DNA from: Dehalococcoidia bacterium | GTDB taxonomy: Bacteria > Chloroflexota > Dehalococcoidia > Bin125 | Length of the DNA: 64,000 nt | NCBI GenBank assembly: GCA_022825265.1 | Contig: JAJDXE010000005.1 | Location: forward strand, 62,001-126,000 | Reading direction: 5' to 3' | Translations under genes and position numbers: made by a program | The notes under the pieces: generated by a model | What the model was told of the DNA's origin: nothing | Seen by the model: only the letters and a program-made list of their open reading frames with translations | Database searches by the model: none | In this document: positions 50,206-59,857 of the stretch, piece by piece | Layout: every line of letters starts with the position of its first letter | Numbering within the stretch: position 1 is the stretch's first letter

Positions 50206-50990
50206 TGCCATCCGTACTGGAACGCATCGTCGCCGAGACCCGAGACGCCGTCGCCGCGCGACAGCAGACCGTATCGATCGACGAACTGCGAGAACGCGCC
50301 CTCGCCCGAACCCAACGAAACGATTTCATCGCAGCCCTCAATCAACCGGACGTCGGCCTCATGGCCGAGATCAAGCGAGGTTCCCCGTCCAAGGGCATGT
50401 TCGCTCCCGACCTCGTACCGTCGGAGCTGGCGAAAACCTACCGCGACATCGGCGCAATCGCCGTGTCCGTCCTCACCTCGCCCGCCTTCTTCGCCACCGA
50501 CAACGACCTCTGCGAAGCCGCGAGCGCGCTCAACGGAAGCGGTCTGCCCCTCCTGCGCAAGGAGTTCCACGTCGATCCCTACCAGGTCGCCGAAGCCGCA
50601 GCGCTGGGCGCCGACGCCTACCTCCTCATCGCGAAGACGCTCACCGCCGCCGAACTCAAGACACTTGCTCAAGCAGGAGACGAGTTTGGTTTGACCGCCT
50701 TCGTTGAGGTCACCGACGAAGCGGAGATCCAGATGGCGCTCGACGCCGGCGCAGCCGCGATCGGCATCAACAACCGAAACCTGCACACCTTCGAAGAAGA
50801 TCTGGGCACGACAGAACGACTCAAAGACAGGATTCCGGCCTCGATCCCCGTGGTCGCCGCCAGCGGCGTGCGAACCCGAGCGGACATGAAGCGAATGCAA
50901 GCCTGCGGCGTCAACGCCGTCCTGATTGGCGAGGCGCTGTCCTCGGCCGCCGACCCGCACGCCAGGGCTCGGGAGCTGCTGGGACGATGA
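50205..50990 (+). CDS. trpC: Indole-3-glycerol phosphate synthase
   Basis: This closes the indole ring from CdRP. The 261 residues have LMAEIKRGSPSKG (catalytic Lys), AIAVSVLTSPAFF, LPLLRKEFHVDPYQV, DAYLLIAK, EVTDEAEIQMAL, IGINNRNLHTFEEDL and GVRTRADMKRM. ATG 50205 (TAATG overlap) is chosen over a longer frame at 50148. An ATGA overlap joins it to trpF. Confidence 0.96.
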   Translation: MPSVLERIVAETRDAVAARQQTVSIDELRERALARTQRNDFIAALNQPDVGLMAEIKRGSPSKGMFAPDLVPSELAKTYRDIGAIAVSVLTSPAFFATDNDLCEAASALNGSGLPLLRKEFHVDPYQVAEAAALGADAYLLIAKTLTAAELKTLAQAGDEFGLTAFVEVTDEAEIQMALDAGAAAIGINNRNLHTFEEDLGTTERLKDRIPASIPVVAASGVRTRADMKRMQACGVNAVLIGEALSSAADPHARARELLGR

Positions 50991-51670
50991 CCTTCGTCAA
51001 GATTTGCTCAGTACGCGCCGTCGAACACGCCGAGTGGGCGCGCGAGGCCGGTGCCGACGCGATCGGCATGATCTTCGCCGACGCTCCCAGGCGGATTGAC
51101 ATGAGGGTCGCCCGAGCCGTCCGCCGGGAACTCGGTCCGCGCGTCGAGATCCTGGAGTCGAACACCGAAACGATCGAGCGCGAGCGTCGCGCCGCCGGCC
51201 AACCGCTGCTCGTCGGCGTATTCGCTCGCCAGTCGATCGACGAAATCGAGCGAGTGCTCGACCAGGTTGACCTCGACATGGTCCAACTCAGCGGAGGCGA
51301 ACATCCGGCCCTCGCCGGTCGCGTCCGGCGAGCCGTCGTCCGCGCGGTGCATGTTGAAGAAGGAATGGACGCTCGCGCCGTACTCCGCGAGATCGAGCGC
51401 GCCCCGAACACGGTCACCCACCTGGAGCCGCACTCAAAGCAGGGCGGCGGCATGGGCCAGTCATTCGACTGGTCCCTCGCGGCAGAAGTTGCTGAAGCGT
51501 CTCCGTTTCTGCTTGCCGGAGGCCTCAACCCGGACAACGTCGCCGAGGCGGTCGGCCTCGTTCAACCCTGGGGAGTAGACGTCTCCTCCGGTGTCGAAAC
51601 CGACGGTGTCAAAGACCGAGAGAAAATCCGCGCGTTCATCGCCGCGGCGAAAGGCGAGGAGGCGTCGTGA
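50987..51670 (+). CDS. trpF: Phosphoribosylanthranilate isomerase
   Basis: An Amadori rearrangement enzyme of 227 residues. It begins [20 protein letters not shown] (catalytic Cys), then [38 protein letters not shown] and [16 protein letters not shown]; the catalytic Asp region is SFDWSLA. It overlaps trpC and trpB by four bases each. Confidence 0.94.
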   Translation: MTFVKICSVRAVEHAEWAREAGADAIGMIFADAPRRIDMRVARAVRRELGPRVEILESNTETIERERRAAGQPLLVGVFARQSIDEIERVLDQVDLDMVQLSGGEHPALAGRVRRAVVRAVHVEEGMDARAVLREIERAPNTVTHLEPHSKQGGGMGQSFDWSLAAEVAEASPFLLAGGLNPDNVAEAVGLVQPWGVDVSSGVETDGVKDREKIRAFIAAAKGEEAS

Positions 51671-52848
51671 CGAGAGAGAGTGGAGCCTTCGGACCGTTCG
51701 GTGGCCAGTTCGCGCCCGAGACGCTGATGCCGGCTCTGGCCGAACTGGAAGAGGCCTGGGCCGAAGCACAAGGTGATCCCCAGTTCCGCGCCGAACTCGA
51801 CGAGATGCTGCGCGACTACGTGGGTCGCGAGACCCCGCTCACCCACGCCGCCCGTCTCTCCGAGCAACTCGGCGGCGCGCAGATCTGGCTCAAGCGAGAA
51901 GACCTCGCCCACACCGGCGCCCACAAGATTAACAACGCGCTGGGACAGGTGCTGCTCGCCAGGCGGATGGGCAAGCCGCGCATCATCGCCGAGACCGGCG
52001 CTGGCCAGCACGGCGTTGCCACCGCCACCGCCTGCGCCCGCTTCGGCATCGAGTGCATCGTCTACATGGGCGAGGAAGATGTCCGCCGCCAGGCCCTCAA
52101 CGTCTTCCGCATGGGACTGCTGGGAGCCGAAGTCGTACCAGTCAAATCTGGCGCGCGAACGCTCAAGGACGCCATCAACGAGGCGATCCGCGACTGGGTC
52201 ACCAACGTCCGAACCACGCACTACCTGATCGGCAGCGCCATCGGACCGCACCCCTATCCGGTCATCGTGCGCGAGCTGCAGTCCTGCATCGGACGCGAAG
52301 CCAGGGACCAGCTGCACGAGAAGATCGGCAAACTGCCCGACGTCGCCATCGCCTGCGTTGGCGGAGGCAGCAACGCAATCGGCCTGTTCCACCCACTGAT
52401 CGACGATCCAGTCCGCCTGATCGGAGTCGAAGCTGCCGGCGAAGGCCTCGACGCTCGACACGCCGCCACGCTGTCCGCCGGCTCGCCTGGCGTCCTGCAT
52501 GGCACCCGGTCCTACGTGCTCCAGGACGAGCACGGGCAGATCACCGAGGCGCATTCAATCTCCGCCGGACTCGACTACCCCGGCGTCGGACCCGAACACG
52601 CCTGGCTGATGCTGACCGAGCGAGCCGAGTACGTCTCCGTCACCGACGAGGAAGCGCTGGACGGCCTCAAGCTGCTCTCCGAGACCGAGGGCATCATCCC
52701 CGCGCTGGAGACAGCCCACGCCATCGCCTACGCCGCCAAGATCGCCCCGCAGATGAGCCCGGACGAGACGATCCTCCTCGGCCTCTCCGGCCGTGGCGAC
52801 AAAGACGTCGAAATCGTCCGCGACGCACTGGAGTCCCGCGAGCACTAA
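51667..52848 (+). CDS. trpB: Tryptophan synthase beta chain
   Basis: This condenses indole with serine. The 393 residues have [40 protein letters not shown] with PLP Lys87, [44 protein letters not shown] and [11 protein letters not shown] start via GTGA overlap with trpF. It is separated from trpA by a membrane protease gene. Confidence 0.97.
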   Translation: MTRESGAFGPFGGQFAPETLMPALAELEEAWAEAQGDPQFRAELDEMLRDYVGRETPLTHAARLSEQLGGAQIWLKREDLAHTGAHKINNALGQVLLARRMGKPRIIAETGAGQHGVATATACARFGIECIVYMGEEDVRRQALNVFRMGLLGAEVVPVKSGARTLKDAINEAIRDWVTNVRTTHYLIGSAIGPHPYPVIVRELQSCIGREARDQLHEKIGKLPDVAIACVGGGSNAIGLFHPLIDDPVRLIGVEAAGEGLDARHAATLSAGSPGVLHGTRSYVLQDEHGQITEAHSISAGLDYPGVGPEHAWLMLTERAEYVSVTDEEALDGLKLLSETEGIIPALETAHAIAYAAKIAPQMSPDETILLGLSGRGDKDVEIVRDALESREH

Positions 52849-53603
52849 TGGTGGTGCAGCCTCAGAGCAATGGATCCCAGGAAGCGCCGGACAATGCTGA
52901 AGATCGAGGACTAGCCGGCTTCCGCCTCGTCGGCTGGGGACTGCTCTGCACACTGGCCTGGCTGGTCGTCCTCCTGGTCACGGGTGTCATCGTCCGAGCC
53001 ATCGACGACGCCGACGAGGCGACCACCGAACTCGGCCTGCTCATCTTCGTCATCGGCCAGGGAACCGCAGGCCTGATCGGCTGGCTGATCCTGCCCAAGC
53101 TCATTCTCCGACGCAGGCGTCAGACTGCGGTGATCTCCTGGCGCCGACCGACCGGTTCGGACTTCGCCTGGGCGATCGGAGGCTTGATTGCGATCTACGC
53201 GGTGCTCTACGCCTACACGGCGATCGTCAGCGCCGCTGGACTGGAGTCGCTCGAGCCGCAGTCAACCATCGACGACGACCGGCTCTTCATCCATACCTCG
53301 GTCATGATCGCGCTGGGCGTCCTCGTGATCGTCTGCGCCCCGATCTACGAGGAAGCCTTCGCGCGCGGCTTCGTGCTCGGCGGACTGCGACCACATTGGG
53401 GACTGATCCCGGCGTTCGTGATCTCCGCAGCAGTCTTCTCGGCCCTGCATGCCGACCTGGGCAGCCTGATTCCATTCGCAATCGCCGGCGTGATCCTCGG
53501 TGTCGTCTACCTGCGGACCGAATCGCTGACCGCCGCCTCAATGGCGCATTTCGGCTTCAACGTAATCGGGTTTTCGGCGACGCTGGTGCAACAGCTCGGA
53601 TGA
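52848..53603 (+). CDS. CPBP-family intramembrane CAAX-type protease
   Basis: The 251 residues have about six membrane segments; motifs are EEAFARGFVLGGL (Glu168, Glu169, Arg173), SALHAD (His201) and HFGFNVIG. The ABI/CPBP family includes prenyl-protein proteases and bacteriocin-immunity proteins. It overlaps the trpB stop by one base and lies 9 bp from trpA. Its presence between trpB and trpA is odd, and a functional tie is not evident. Confidence 0.9.
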   Translation: MVVQPQSNGSQEAPDNAEDRGLAGFRLVGWGLLCTLAWLVVLLVTGVIVRAIDDADEATTELGLLIFVIGQGTAGLIGWLILPKLILRRRRQTAVISWRRPTGSDFAWAIGGLIAIYAVLYAYTAIVSAAGLESLEPQSTIDDDRLFIHTSVMIALGVLVIVCAPIYEEAFARGFVLGGLRPHWGLIPAFVISAAVFSALHADLGSLIPFAIAGVILGVVYLRTESLTAASMAHFGFNVIGFSATLVQQLG

Positions 53604-53612
53604 GGGAGCCAG

Positions 53613-54488
53613 ATGACTGAACCGGGACATCGATACCGCGAAGCCTTCGCTGCCTCTGCGTCGCGAGATGACGGTCCACTCGTGTTCCCATTTCTGATCG
53701 GTGGCTTCCCAACGCCTGAAGAAACGCCCGACTTAGTCCGAGCAGCCATTCGAGGCGGCGCAGCCGGATTCGAAATCGGCGTGCCCTTCTCCGACCCAAT
53801 CGCCGACGGACCCGTGCACCAGGACGCCTATACCGTCGCGCTTGCCGCGGGAGCGACGCTGGACACCGCGCTCGACGCCGTGCGCACCGCCCGCGAGACC
53901 GACCCAGACGCTCCGATCACCCTGATGGGCTACCTCAATCCCTTCCTCTCCGCCGGCTCTTCGGAGGACAGCGAGACGGACGATCCTGGCGGTGCGGTCG
54001 GCGAGCCCTTGGAAGGGCTGGCGAAACGCGCCGCAGAGGCTGGAGCCGATGGCGTCATCGTCGTTGACCTGCCCGTCGATGAATCGGATGCTGCGCGCGA
54101 GGTCTTCGCCCAGCACGGCCTCTCGCTGATCTACCTGCTCGCTCCGACCTCGACCGACGAGCGAATCGCCGCCGTTGCCAACCGCGCCTCCGGCTTCATC
54201 TATCTCGTCTCTCTCACCGGAGTGACAGGCGCGCGCGATCAGGTGGCTGCTGACTTCGAGGCCTTCGTTGGACGGGTCCGGGCCCTGACTGACACGCCGT
54301 TGGCAGTCGGATTCGGTATCAGCCGCCGTGAGCATGTCGCCGAAGTCGGAAAATTGGTGCCCGCTGCTATCATCGGTTCAGCGCTGACCACGACGATCGC
54401 GTCGGCGCCGGTCGGCGATCGCGCAGCGGCCGTCGAACGATATCTTGAGGTGGTCACCGGCCACCGGAGTGAAGAGACCAGCGAGTGA
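53613..54488 (+). CDS. trpA: Tryptophan synthase alpha chain
   Basis: This cleaves indole-3-glycerol phosphate. The 291 residues have GFEIGVPFSDPIADGPVHQD with Glu54 and Asp65 as catalytic pair, TLMGYLNP, DGVIVVDLPVDES, YLLAPTSTDERI, VSLTGVTGAR and VGFGISRREHVAEV. It carries an acidic insertion (SSEDSETDDPGG) of about 15 residues in the loop after NPFLSAG, unlike most TrpA. Confidence 0.95.
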   Translation: MTEPGHRYREAFAASASRDDGPLVFPFLIGGFPTPEETPDLVRAAIRGGAAGFEIGVPFSDPIADGPVHQDAYTVALAAGATLDTALDAVRTARETDPDAPITLMGYLNPFLSAGSSEDSETDDPGGAVGEPLEGLAKRAAEAGADGVIVVDLPVDESDAAREVFAQHGLSLIYLLAPTSTDERIAAVANRASGFIYLVSLTGVTGARDQVAADFEAFVGRVRALTDTPLAVGFGISRREHVAEVGKLVPAAIIGSALTTTIASAPVGDRAAAVERYLEVVTGHRSEETSE

Positions 54489-54571
54489 ACACCCGTAGCC
54501 CTCAGGCCTGGCCGTTGTTCATCGACTGCGTCTATATCTCCGCGGCCGGCGTCTTTGAAGCCGGTCGCTAG
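54485..54571 (+). CDS. Short coupled ORF after trpA
   Basis: GTG 54485 overlaps the trpA TGA (GTGA) and encodes 28 residues, MNTRSPQAWPLFIDC followed by a hydrophobic stretch, ending at TAG. The overlap mimics the coupling of trpC, trpF and trpB. No family is recognised and it may be chance. The rest of the gap to aroH (to 54667) shows no other gene. Confidence 0.25.
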   Translation: MNTRSPQAWPLFIDCVYISAAGVFEAGR

Positions 54572-54667
54572 ATCGCGTGCCGACGAAACCCGTCGCCTCG
54601 CTGATCGCACCGTTGCAGCATTCACCAGTCCAGTTCCCACTCACGGGAAACCACTGAGCACCTGACG

Positions 54668-55132
54668 ATGGCTACACACGACTCCGAGCCTGAATGGCGA
54701 TTGCGCGGTATTCGCGGGGCGACGACGGTCGAGTCCAATACGCGCGCCGACATCATCGAGGCGACCGAAGAGTTGCTGGCCGAGATGATCGTCCAGAACG
54801 ACATCGAGTCGAACGAAGTGGCGTCGGTCTGGTTCACGACGACACCGGACCTCAACGCCGAATTCCCTGCCGTCGCGGCGCGCCTCACGTTCAAGTGGAG
54901 TCACGCCGCCTTGATGTGCGGGCACGAGATGCAGGTACCCGGCTCGCTGCCATCCTGTCTGCGGATTCTGTTGCACGTCAACACCCCGCTCCGGCAGAAC
55001 CAGGTCCAACATGTCTATCTGCGTGGCGCCAGAGTGCTGCGAACCGACTTAACAGTTAACACAGAATCATCGCGTTCGGTCGGCGATCTACTGAAAAGAT
55101 TCAGAGGAGATCCCGAGCCGTACAGTGAGTGA
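54668..55132 (+). CDS. aroH: Chorismate mutase, AroH class
   Basis: This converts chorismate to prephenate, feeding tyrA. The 154 residues have [65 protein letters not shown] and [13 protein letters not shown], the trimeric B. subtilis AroH type. Length is slightly above the usual 120-130 due to a C-terminal extension. Confidence 0.94.
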   Translation: MATHDSEPEWRLRGIRGATTVESNTRADIIEATEELLAEMIVQNDIESNEVASVWFTTTPDLNAEFPAVAARLTFKWSHAALMCGHEMQVPGSLPSCLRILLHVNTPLRQNQVQHVYLRGARVLRTDLTVNTESSRSVGDLLKRFRGDPEPYSE

Positions 55133-55149
55133 ACGAGAAGGACGACGAC

Positions 55150-56199
55150 ATGCTGATTGTCATGAGAATGGGCGCGACCGACGAGCAGGTTCGGGGCGTG
55201 CTCGCGCGACTGAAGGAATTCAACCTCGAAGGCCACCTCTCTCCAGGTAAGGAACGCGTCGTGATCGGCGCAGTGGGCGTCATCGGGGATCCCGACATCC
55301 GCGCCCAGATGGGTCGGATGAACGGCGTCGACGAGGTCATCGCGATCTCACGCCCCTACAAGCTGACCGGTCGCGAGTTCCAGAAGAACGACACCGTGAT
55401 CGACGTCGGCGGCGTCAAGATCGGCGACGGGACCATGGTCGTCATGGCCGGCCCCTGCTCGATCGAGAACGAAGAGCACATGGTCACGACCGCCAGGGCC
55501 GTGGCCGCCTCGGGTGCGCAAATCCTCCGCGGCGGCGCCTTCAAGCCGCGCACCTCGCCGTACGCCTTCCGAGGACTGGGCGAAGAGGGCCTGCAACACC
55601 TAGCCGCAGCTCGTGAAGCGACCGGTCTGCCGGTGATCACCGAGGTCATGGAAGCGCGCGATGTCGATCTCGTCGCCCGCTATGCCGACATCCTCCAGAT
55701 CGGCACGCGCAACATGCAGAACTTCATGCTGCTCGACGAGGTTGGTCTGGCTCGCAAGCCGGTCATGCTCAAGCGCGGACTCTCAGCCACGATCGACGAG
55801 TGGCTGCTCGCCGCCGAGTACATCATGTCCAAGGGCAACCGTGACGTCATCCTCTGCGAGCGCGGAATCCGCACGTTCGAGACGGCAACGCGCAACACGC
55901 TCGATCTCTCCGCGATTCCGGTCGTCAAGCGGCTCAGTCACCTGCCGATCGTCAGTGACCCGGCGCACGGCACCGGTCACTGGTACCTGGTCGAACCGAT
56001 GGCGCGAGCCTCAATGGCCGTCGGCGCCGACGGACTCATGGTCGAGGTCCATCCCAACCCCGACCACGCGCTATCAGACGGCCCGCAGTCGCTGACCCTC
56101 GAGAACTTCGACAGCCTTATGCGCTCCCTCGAGCGAGTCGGCGAAGCAGTCGGTCATCCGCTCGCGCCGCAGCCGCAACTCGCAGCCGTGGCCGACTAG
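55150..56199 (+). CDS. aroF: DAHP synthase, type I-beta with N-terminal regulatory domain
   Basis: First step of the shikimate pathway. The 349 residues start [20 protein letters not shown], a ferredoxin-like regulatory domain like that of the Thermotoga enzyme, then [78 protein letters not shown] and [17 protein letters not shown] 55150 has a gaagga site; GTG 55129 overlaps the aroH TGA and is the alternative. The domain suggests feedback control. Confidence 0.95.
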   Translation: MLIVMRMGATDEQVRGVLARLKEFNLEGHLSPGKERVVIGAVGVIGDPDIRAQMGRMNGVDEVIAISRPYKLTGREFQKNDTVIDVGGVKIGDGTMVVMAGPCSIENEEHMVTTARAVAASGAQILRGGAFKPRTSPYAFRGLGEEGLQHLAAAREATGLPVITEVMEARDVDLVARYADILQIGTRNMQNFMLLDEVGLARKPVMLKRGLSATIDEWLLAAEYIMSKGNRDVILCERGIRTFETATRNTLDLSAIPVVKRLSHLPIVSDPAHGTGHWYLVEPMARASMAVGADGLMVEVHPNPDHALSDGPQSLTLENFDSLMRSLERVGEAVGHPLAPQPQLAAVAD

Positions 56200-56227
56200 A
56201 GACTCCGCAACGAGACCTCCAAAGCAA

Positions 56228-56252
56228 CGGGGCGGCCTCAATGGCCGCCCCG
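56228..56252. terminator. Bidirectional terminator between aroF and the DivIVA-like gene
   Basis: cggggcggcc/ggccgccccg forms a perfect 10-bp stem with 5-nt loop. On the minus strand it is followed by ttgctttgg. The two flanking genes converge on it, so it probably ends both transcripts. Confidence 0.75.
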
Positions 56253-56282
56253 CTTGGCGTTGCACCTGCCGAGCAGCTGCAC

Positions 56283-56861
56283 TCAGCCAAGCGCGCGTCG
56301 GGCCGCTTCGTCGCGTTGATCGACAGCCTGCGAATGCTCGCCCTGCTCGACCTTGAGCTCGAGTTGGTCGACAGCGCCCGTGACCGATGTCTGCATCGTG
56401 CGTAGCTGATCGTTCAACCGTCGCAGCATCTCCAACGAATAGCGATCAGCCTCCAGCGCCTGCGACACGGCCTCGGTCGTCGCCTGGCCGCGCACCGTCG
56501 CCGCCTCCTGGTTGGCCCGGGTGATCGTCTCGTTCGCCGCCTGGTGCGCCTGGTCGACAATGCTCTGTGCCCGCGACTCAGCCGCCTGGACAAGTTCGTG
56601 CACGGAGACCTGCTGTTCAGCATCCTGCCGGGCCTGCTGCGCCAGGATCGCCGCCTCCTCCTGCGTGTGCTGAAGCAATCGCTCGCGTTCCTCAAGCAGG
56701 CGTTGCGCCTGGTCGGACGATGCAGGAGCGGCCATGCGCAGGCGGTCGATCAGGTCGAGGAGCTGTTCTCGGTCAACCGTCCAGCCCGACCCAAACCGGC
56801 TGCGCCGGCCAGCGAGCACGGCGTTCTCGATCTGGTCAATCAATTCGAGGAGGTCGATAAT
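56283..56861 (-). CDS. DivIVA/ATP-synthase-b-like coiled-coil protein with unusual start
   Basis: The protein is a long coiled coil (from about LLEERERLLQHTQEEAA) with an N-terminal LxxLIDxIE...AGRR...VDREQLLDLIDRLR block found in short DivIVA-like proteins. TTG 56843 would start it at MIDQIENAV, but the family block begins earlier, and the frame upstream reads IIDLLELIDQ with no ATG, GTG or TTG. ATT 56861 or ATC 56858, after a caggag site, are candidates. A role at the membrane or septum is inferred. Confidence 0.65.
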   Translation of the reverse strand: MIDLLELIDQIENAVLAGRRSRFGSGWTVDREQLLDLIDRLRMAAPASSDQAQRLLEERERLLQHTQEEAAILAQQARQDAEQQVSVHELVQAAESRAQSIVDQAHQAANETITRANQEAATVRGQATTEAVSQALEADRYSLEMLRRLNDQLRTMQTSVTGAVDQLELKVEQGEHSQAVDQRDEAARRALG

Positions 56862-56943
56862 GAACTCCTGCCCAGAGTCCCGCCCGGGACCACCACTGTT
56901 TCGACTCTAGCGCAGGGTTGCGAAAACGGATCGGGTTCCTCGT

Positions 56944-57426
56944 CTAGCGGTGAGGAGGTCCATACTTCTCGACCAACGCTTCCGCGACGTTCGGCGGAAC
57001 CAGGTCGTCAATCGGGTGTCGCAGAGACGCAAGCTCTCGGATCCGACTGGCAGAGATGAACAGGTGTTGATGACCAGCCATCAAGAAGACCGATTCAATA
57101 TGCGGCGCCATCTTCTTGTTCATCAGCGCCATGTCGAACTCGGCCTCAAAGCCGGTCACCGCTCTGATCCCGCGAACCAGCACGCTGGCGCCCACTTCGT
57201 CGGCGAAATTGACCACCAAGCCGGTGAACTTGGCCGCGCGGACGTTGGGACAGTGCTTGGTCGCGCCTTCGATCAGCGCCAGCCGCTCGTCGACGTCAAA
57301 GGTCTCGCTCGAGCGCGGATAGATGGCCATGACGACCTCGTCGAACATGCCCGCCGCACGCTGCACAATGTCAAGGTGCCCGTTGGTGATTGGGTCGAAG
57401 CCGCCGGGGTAGAGCGCGATCGTCAT
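56944..57426 (-). CDS. coaD: Phosphopantetheine adenylyltransferase
   Basis: Fourth step of CoA synthesis. The 160 residues have ALYPGGFDPITNGHLDIVQR (nucleotidyltransferase HxGH-like TNGH), LVRGIRAVTGFEAEF and the SRIRELA signature. It overlaps rsmD by four bases (ATGA), the common rsmD-coaD pair. Confidence 0.96.
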   Translation of the reverse strand: MTIALYPGGFDPITNGHLDIVQRAAGMFDEVVMAIYPRSSETFDVDERLALIEGATKHCPNVRAAKFTGLVVNFADEVGASVLVRGIRAVTGFEAEFDMALMNKKMAPHIESVFLMAGHQHLFISASRIRELASLRHPIDDLVPPNVAEALVEKYGPPHR

Positions 57427-58004
57427 GTCGGAGCCTCCGCGCGATAGGTATCGATAGCGCCGTCACCATAGCGCCGTTGATCGATCCGCACTAGTCCGCC
57501 GATCCGTTCCGGAGGCGGAGCCACCCCACCCGACGCCCTGGTCAGCCGACGCCACACCGCCAGCGCCCCATCAGAGAGGTTGGCCCGCCGAACGAACTCC
57601 TCAATCACCGGCAGCGCATCAACGCGATACGGCGGGTCAACAAAGATCAGGTCAGGATCGAGCGGGATTCGCGAAAAGCAGCGCTCGACAGGCAGCCGGT
57701 GGACCCGCGCCTGCTCGCTCAAATCCAGGGAGTCGAGATTACGCCTGATCACTGTGCAGGCGGGACCGTTGCGCTCGACGAAGTCGACGGTGGCTGCTCC
57801 GCGGCTCAACGCTTCGATCCCCAGGTAGCCGGCCCCGGCGTAGAGATCGAGGACTCGCGCATCTTCCACAAGGTCGCGAATCTCCGGGCGATCGAAGATC
57901 GCCGAGCGCAGAATCGCGGTCGCTGGTCGCGTGCCATTTGCCGGCGAGCGCAGGCGTCTGCCGGCCAGTGAGCCGCTCACCACTCGAGGATGCGACTGGG
58001 CCAC
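57423..58004 (-). CDS. rsmD: 16S rRNA (guanine(966)-N(2))-methyltransferase RsmD
   Basis: The 193 residues start VAQSHPRVVSGSLAGRRLRS at GTG 58004, overlapping the upstream stop by one base. Family marks are TRPATAILRSAIFD, VLDLYAGAGYLGIEALSRGA and DLIFVDPPYR. A longer frame to 58127 runs into the preceding gene. RsmD modifies 16S rRNA in the 30S subunit. Confidence 0.92.
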   Translation of the reverse strand: MAQSHPRVVSGSLAGRRLRSPANGTRPATAILRSAIFDRPEIRDLVEDARVLDLYAGAGYLGIEALSRGAATVDFVERNGPACTVIRRNLDSLDLSEQARVHRLPVERCFSRIPLDPDLIFVDPPYRVDALPVIEEFVRRANLSDGALAVWRRLTRASGGVAPPPERIGGLVRIDQRRYGDGAIDTYRAEAPT

Positions 58005-59857
58005 TATTCCTGCCCCTCTGCCCGCACAGGGACGGTGATCACGTGTCCGACTCGGACGTCGCCGTCCGACACGACGAGTTGCGCCCGATAGTCTCCCGAT
58101 TCCGTCGGGAGATCCCAGAACTGCCAACCGCTCCCGCTATTCCCTGACAGTTCGCCTCCTTCAACGCTGAAGATTGGATCGAACATGATCGCATTGGGCA
58201 GCCGCAGGTCAGGGATTCCCGACTCGAAGAAGGCTGCGATCGCAGGCCACAGGTTGGCATTGGCCCCATCGGCTTCGGCGGCATTGCTGACGTACACACC
58301 GCCAAGGCCCCAGTCCGAGACGATCTTCAGGTGAAACGCCGCACTGAAGCGATTGTGAATCCAAACCGTGACGGCCGACCCTGATTGGTCCGGGAATGTG
58401 AATGTCACGATGCGGTTCACGTTGTCCCAGCGCAAGCCGCCCGACAGATTGTCGAGCATGATCGAGTTGCCCTGCAGAGTGACTCGGACTCCTGGCTGGT
58501 AGGGTCCGGGCTCTCGAATACTGAGCCTGGACGCCACTTCGAGCGCGTCGCGCTGCGATAGCTCACTGAATCCCGTCACCGTGCGGACAACTGCGTTCGA
58601 TCGCAGCGCCAGCAGCAGCTTGTTCGACTCGATCCGCTGCAGCAGCGTGGGCAGCGAGGCGTCGATCGCGGCCTGGAAGACGGTCGGATCCAGCGGCGGC
58701 TCGATAATCACGAAATCGGCAGATGCGCCGAGTTGCGACAGGTCGTACGCGCCCTCGCCGATCCCCCCCGACGCGTTGATCGGAATATGTACGGCCAGCC
58801 CGCGATTTTCTCGATGCAAGCGATCTGCCAGCTCGCTGATGAATGAGGTGAACTGCGATCGCAAGGCGGGAGAGACGTTGAGATAGTGGATGTCCACGCC
58901 ATCGTGTTGGTGGCTCTGGATGACGTGCTGGATGTTGGCGATGTGCTGACGTCGCAGATCGTCCGACGCCAGGATGTCGTTGACCAGCTCCGCCTGGTCG
59001 GTGGTTGCGTAGACCGTCGGCCAGACGTTTTGGGCGATCATCGGAGTCGGCAGGTCGACCTGTCCCAACAGCGACCCGTCGCTGCCTGGTTGCCAACCGT
59101 CCGGGTGCAGAATGGTCAGCGATCCCGCAAGGATTGGTTGCGGTTCCTCGCCCCGGGGAACGCGACCAGCGATCACATCGCGGAACTGGAGTCGTCGCAG
59201 GATCACCAGATTCTCCGGCGCGTCAGAGAGCACGATGCGCGCCGACACGCCGTCGCTACTCAGAGCGGCGTCGCCGAGGCGAACCCACTCCTCGCCGTTC
59301 CAGGTATAGGCGCCCAGGTTGCGGGCGTCCTGGGTTGGGTTGGTCAAGCGCAGTGTGAACTCGAACGGGCCAATCCGACCTTCCGGCACCCGAAGCTCGT
59401 AGATCGGCGATGCGACGCCGAGAATGTCCGGAATGGTCGGCACCGGTTGCAACAGCCGCGATTCCGCGGTGATGGGTGTGAATGTCGACTCGTCCTGACT
59501 TGCGACCACTTCGTCATCGGTGGTGTTGAAGCTCGTGTCGATCAGTCCAGGCTCAAAGAAGAGCACAATGACCACTGCAACGAGCAGCGCCGCAATGACC
59601 AGGACCAGCAAGATTCCCAGTCCGCGGTTCGATGGTTGCGACGCGCCCGGCGGGACACGTCCGCCGGGACCGCTGGGTTGGCTTACCCGTCGAGGCGGCT
59701 CGGGAACGGGTGGCGCTGATGACGGAGGCGCCGGATCGAACGGAGCGGGCTCCGCCGGCCGACGCGCGCGACGCGTCCGCCGAGTTGGTGTTGGCGGTGC
59801 TTCACCGATTCGCCGAACTGGCCGCGGCTGCCATTCGCCGCCCTCTGGGGTCGTCAC
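58004..59857 (-). CDS. GH18-like (chitinase-fold) membrane-anchored protein
   Basis: The 617 residues have a basic/Pro-rich cytosolic N-terminus (1-78), one transmembrane helix (GILLVLVIAALLVAVVIVLF, about 81-100), a beta-sandwich region (about 140-260), then a TIM-barrel-like part with HDGVDIHYLNV at residues 318-328. GH18 enzymes have D-G-x-D-x-D-x-E there; the catalytic Glu is replaced by Asn. It is likely a binding protein, not a hydrolase. Its start overlaps the protease stop by four bases. Confidence 0.7.
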   Translation of the reverse strand: MTTPEGGEWQPRPVRRIGEAPPTPTRRTRRARRPAEPAPFDPAPPSSAPPVPEPPRRVSQPSGPGGRVPPGASQPSNRGLGILLVLVIAALLVAVVIVLFFEPGLIDTSFNTTDDEVVASQDESTFTPITAESRLLQPVPTIPDILGVASPIYELRVPEGRIGPFEFTLRLTNPTQDARNLGAYTWNGEEWVRLGDAALSSDGVSARIVLSDAPENLVILRRLQFRDVIAGRVPRGEEPQPILAGSLTILHPDGWQPGSDGSLLGQVDLPTPMIAQNVWPTVYATTDQAELVNDILASDDLRRQHIANIQHVIQSHQHDGVDIHYLNVSPALRSQFTSFISELADRLHRENRGLAVHIPINASGGIGEGAYDLSQLGASADFVIIEPPLDPTVFQAAIDASLPTLLQRIESNKLLLALRSNAVVRTVTGFSELSQRDALEVASRLSIREPGPYQPGVRVTLQGNSIMLDNLSGGLRWDNVNRIVTFTFPDQSGSAVTVWIHNRFSAAFHLKIVSDWGLGGVYVSNAAEADGANANLWPAIAAFFESGIPDLRLPNAIMFDPIFSVEGGELSGNSGSGWQFWDLPTESGDYRAQLVVSDGDVRVGHVITVPVRAEGQE

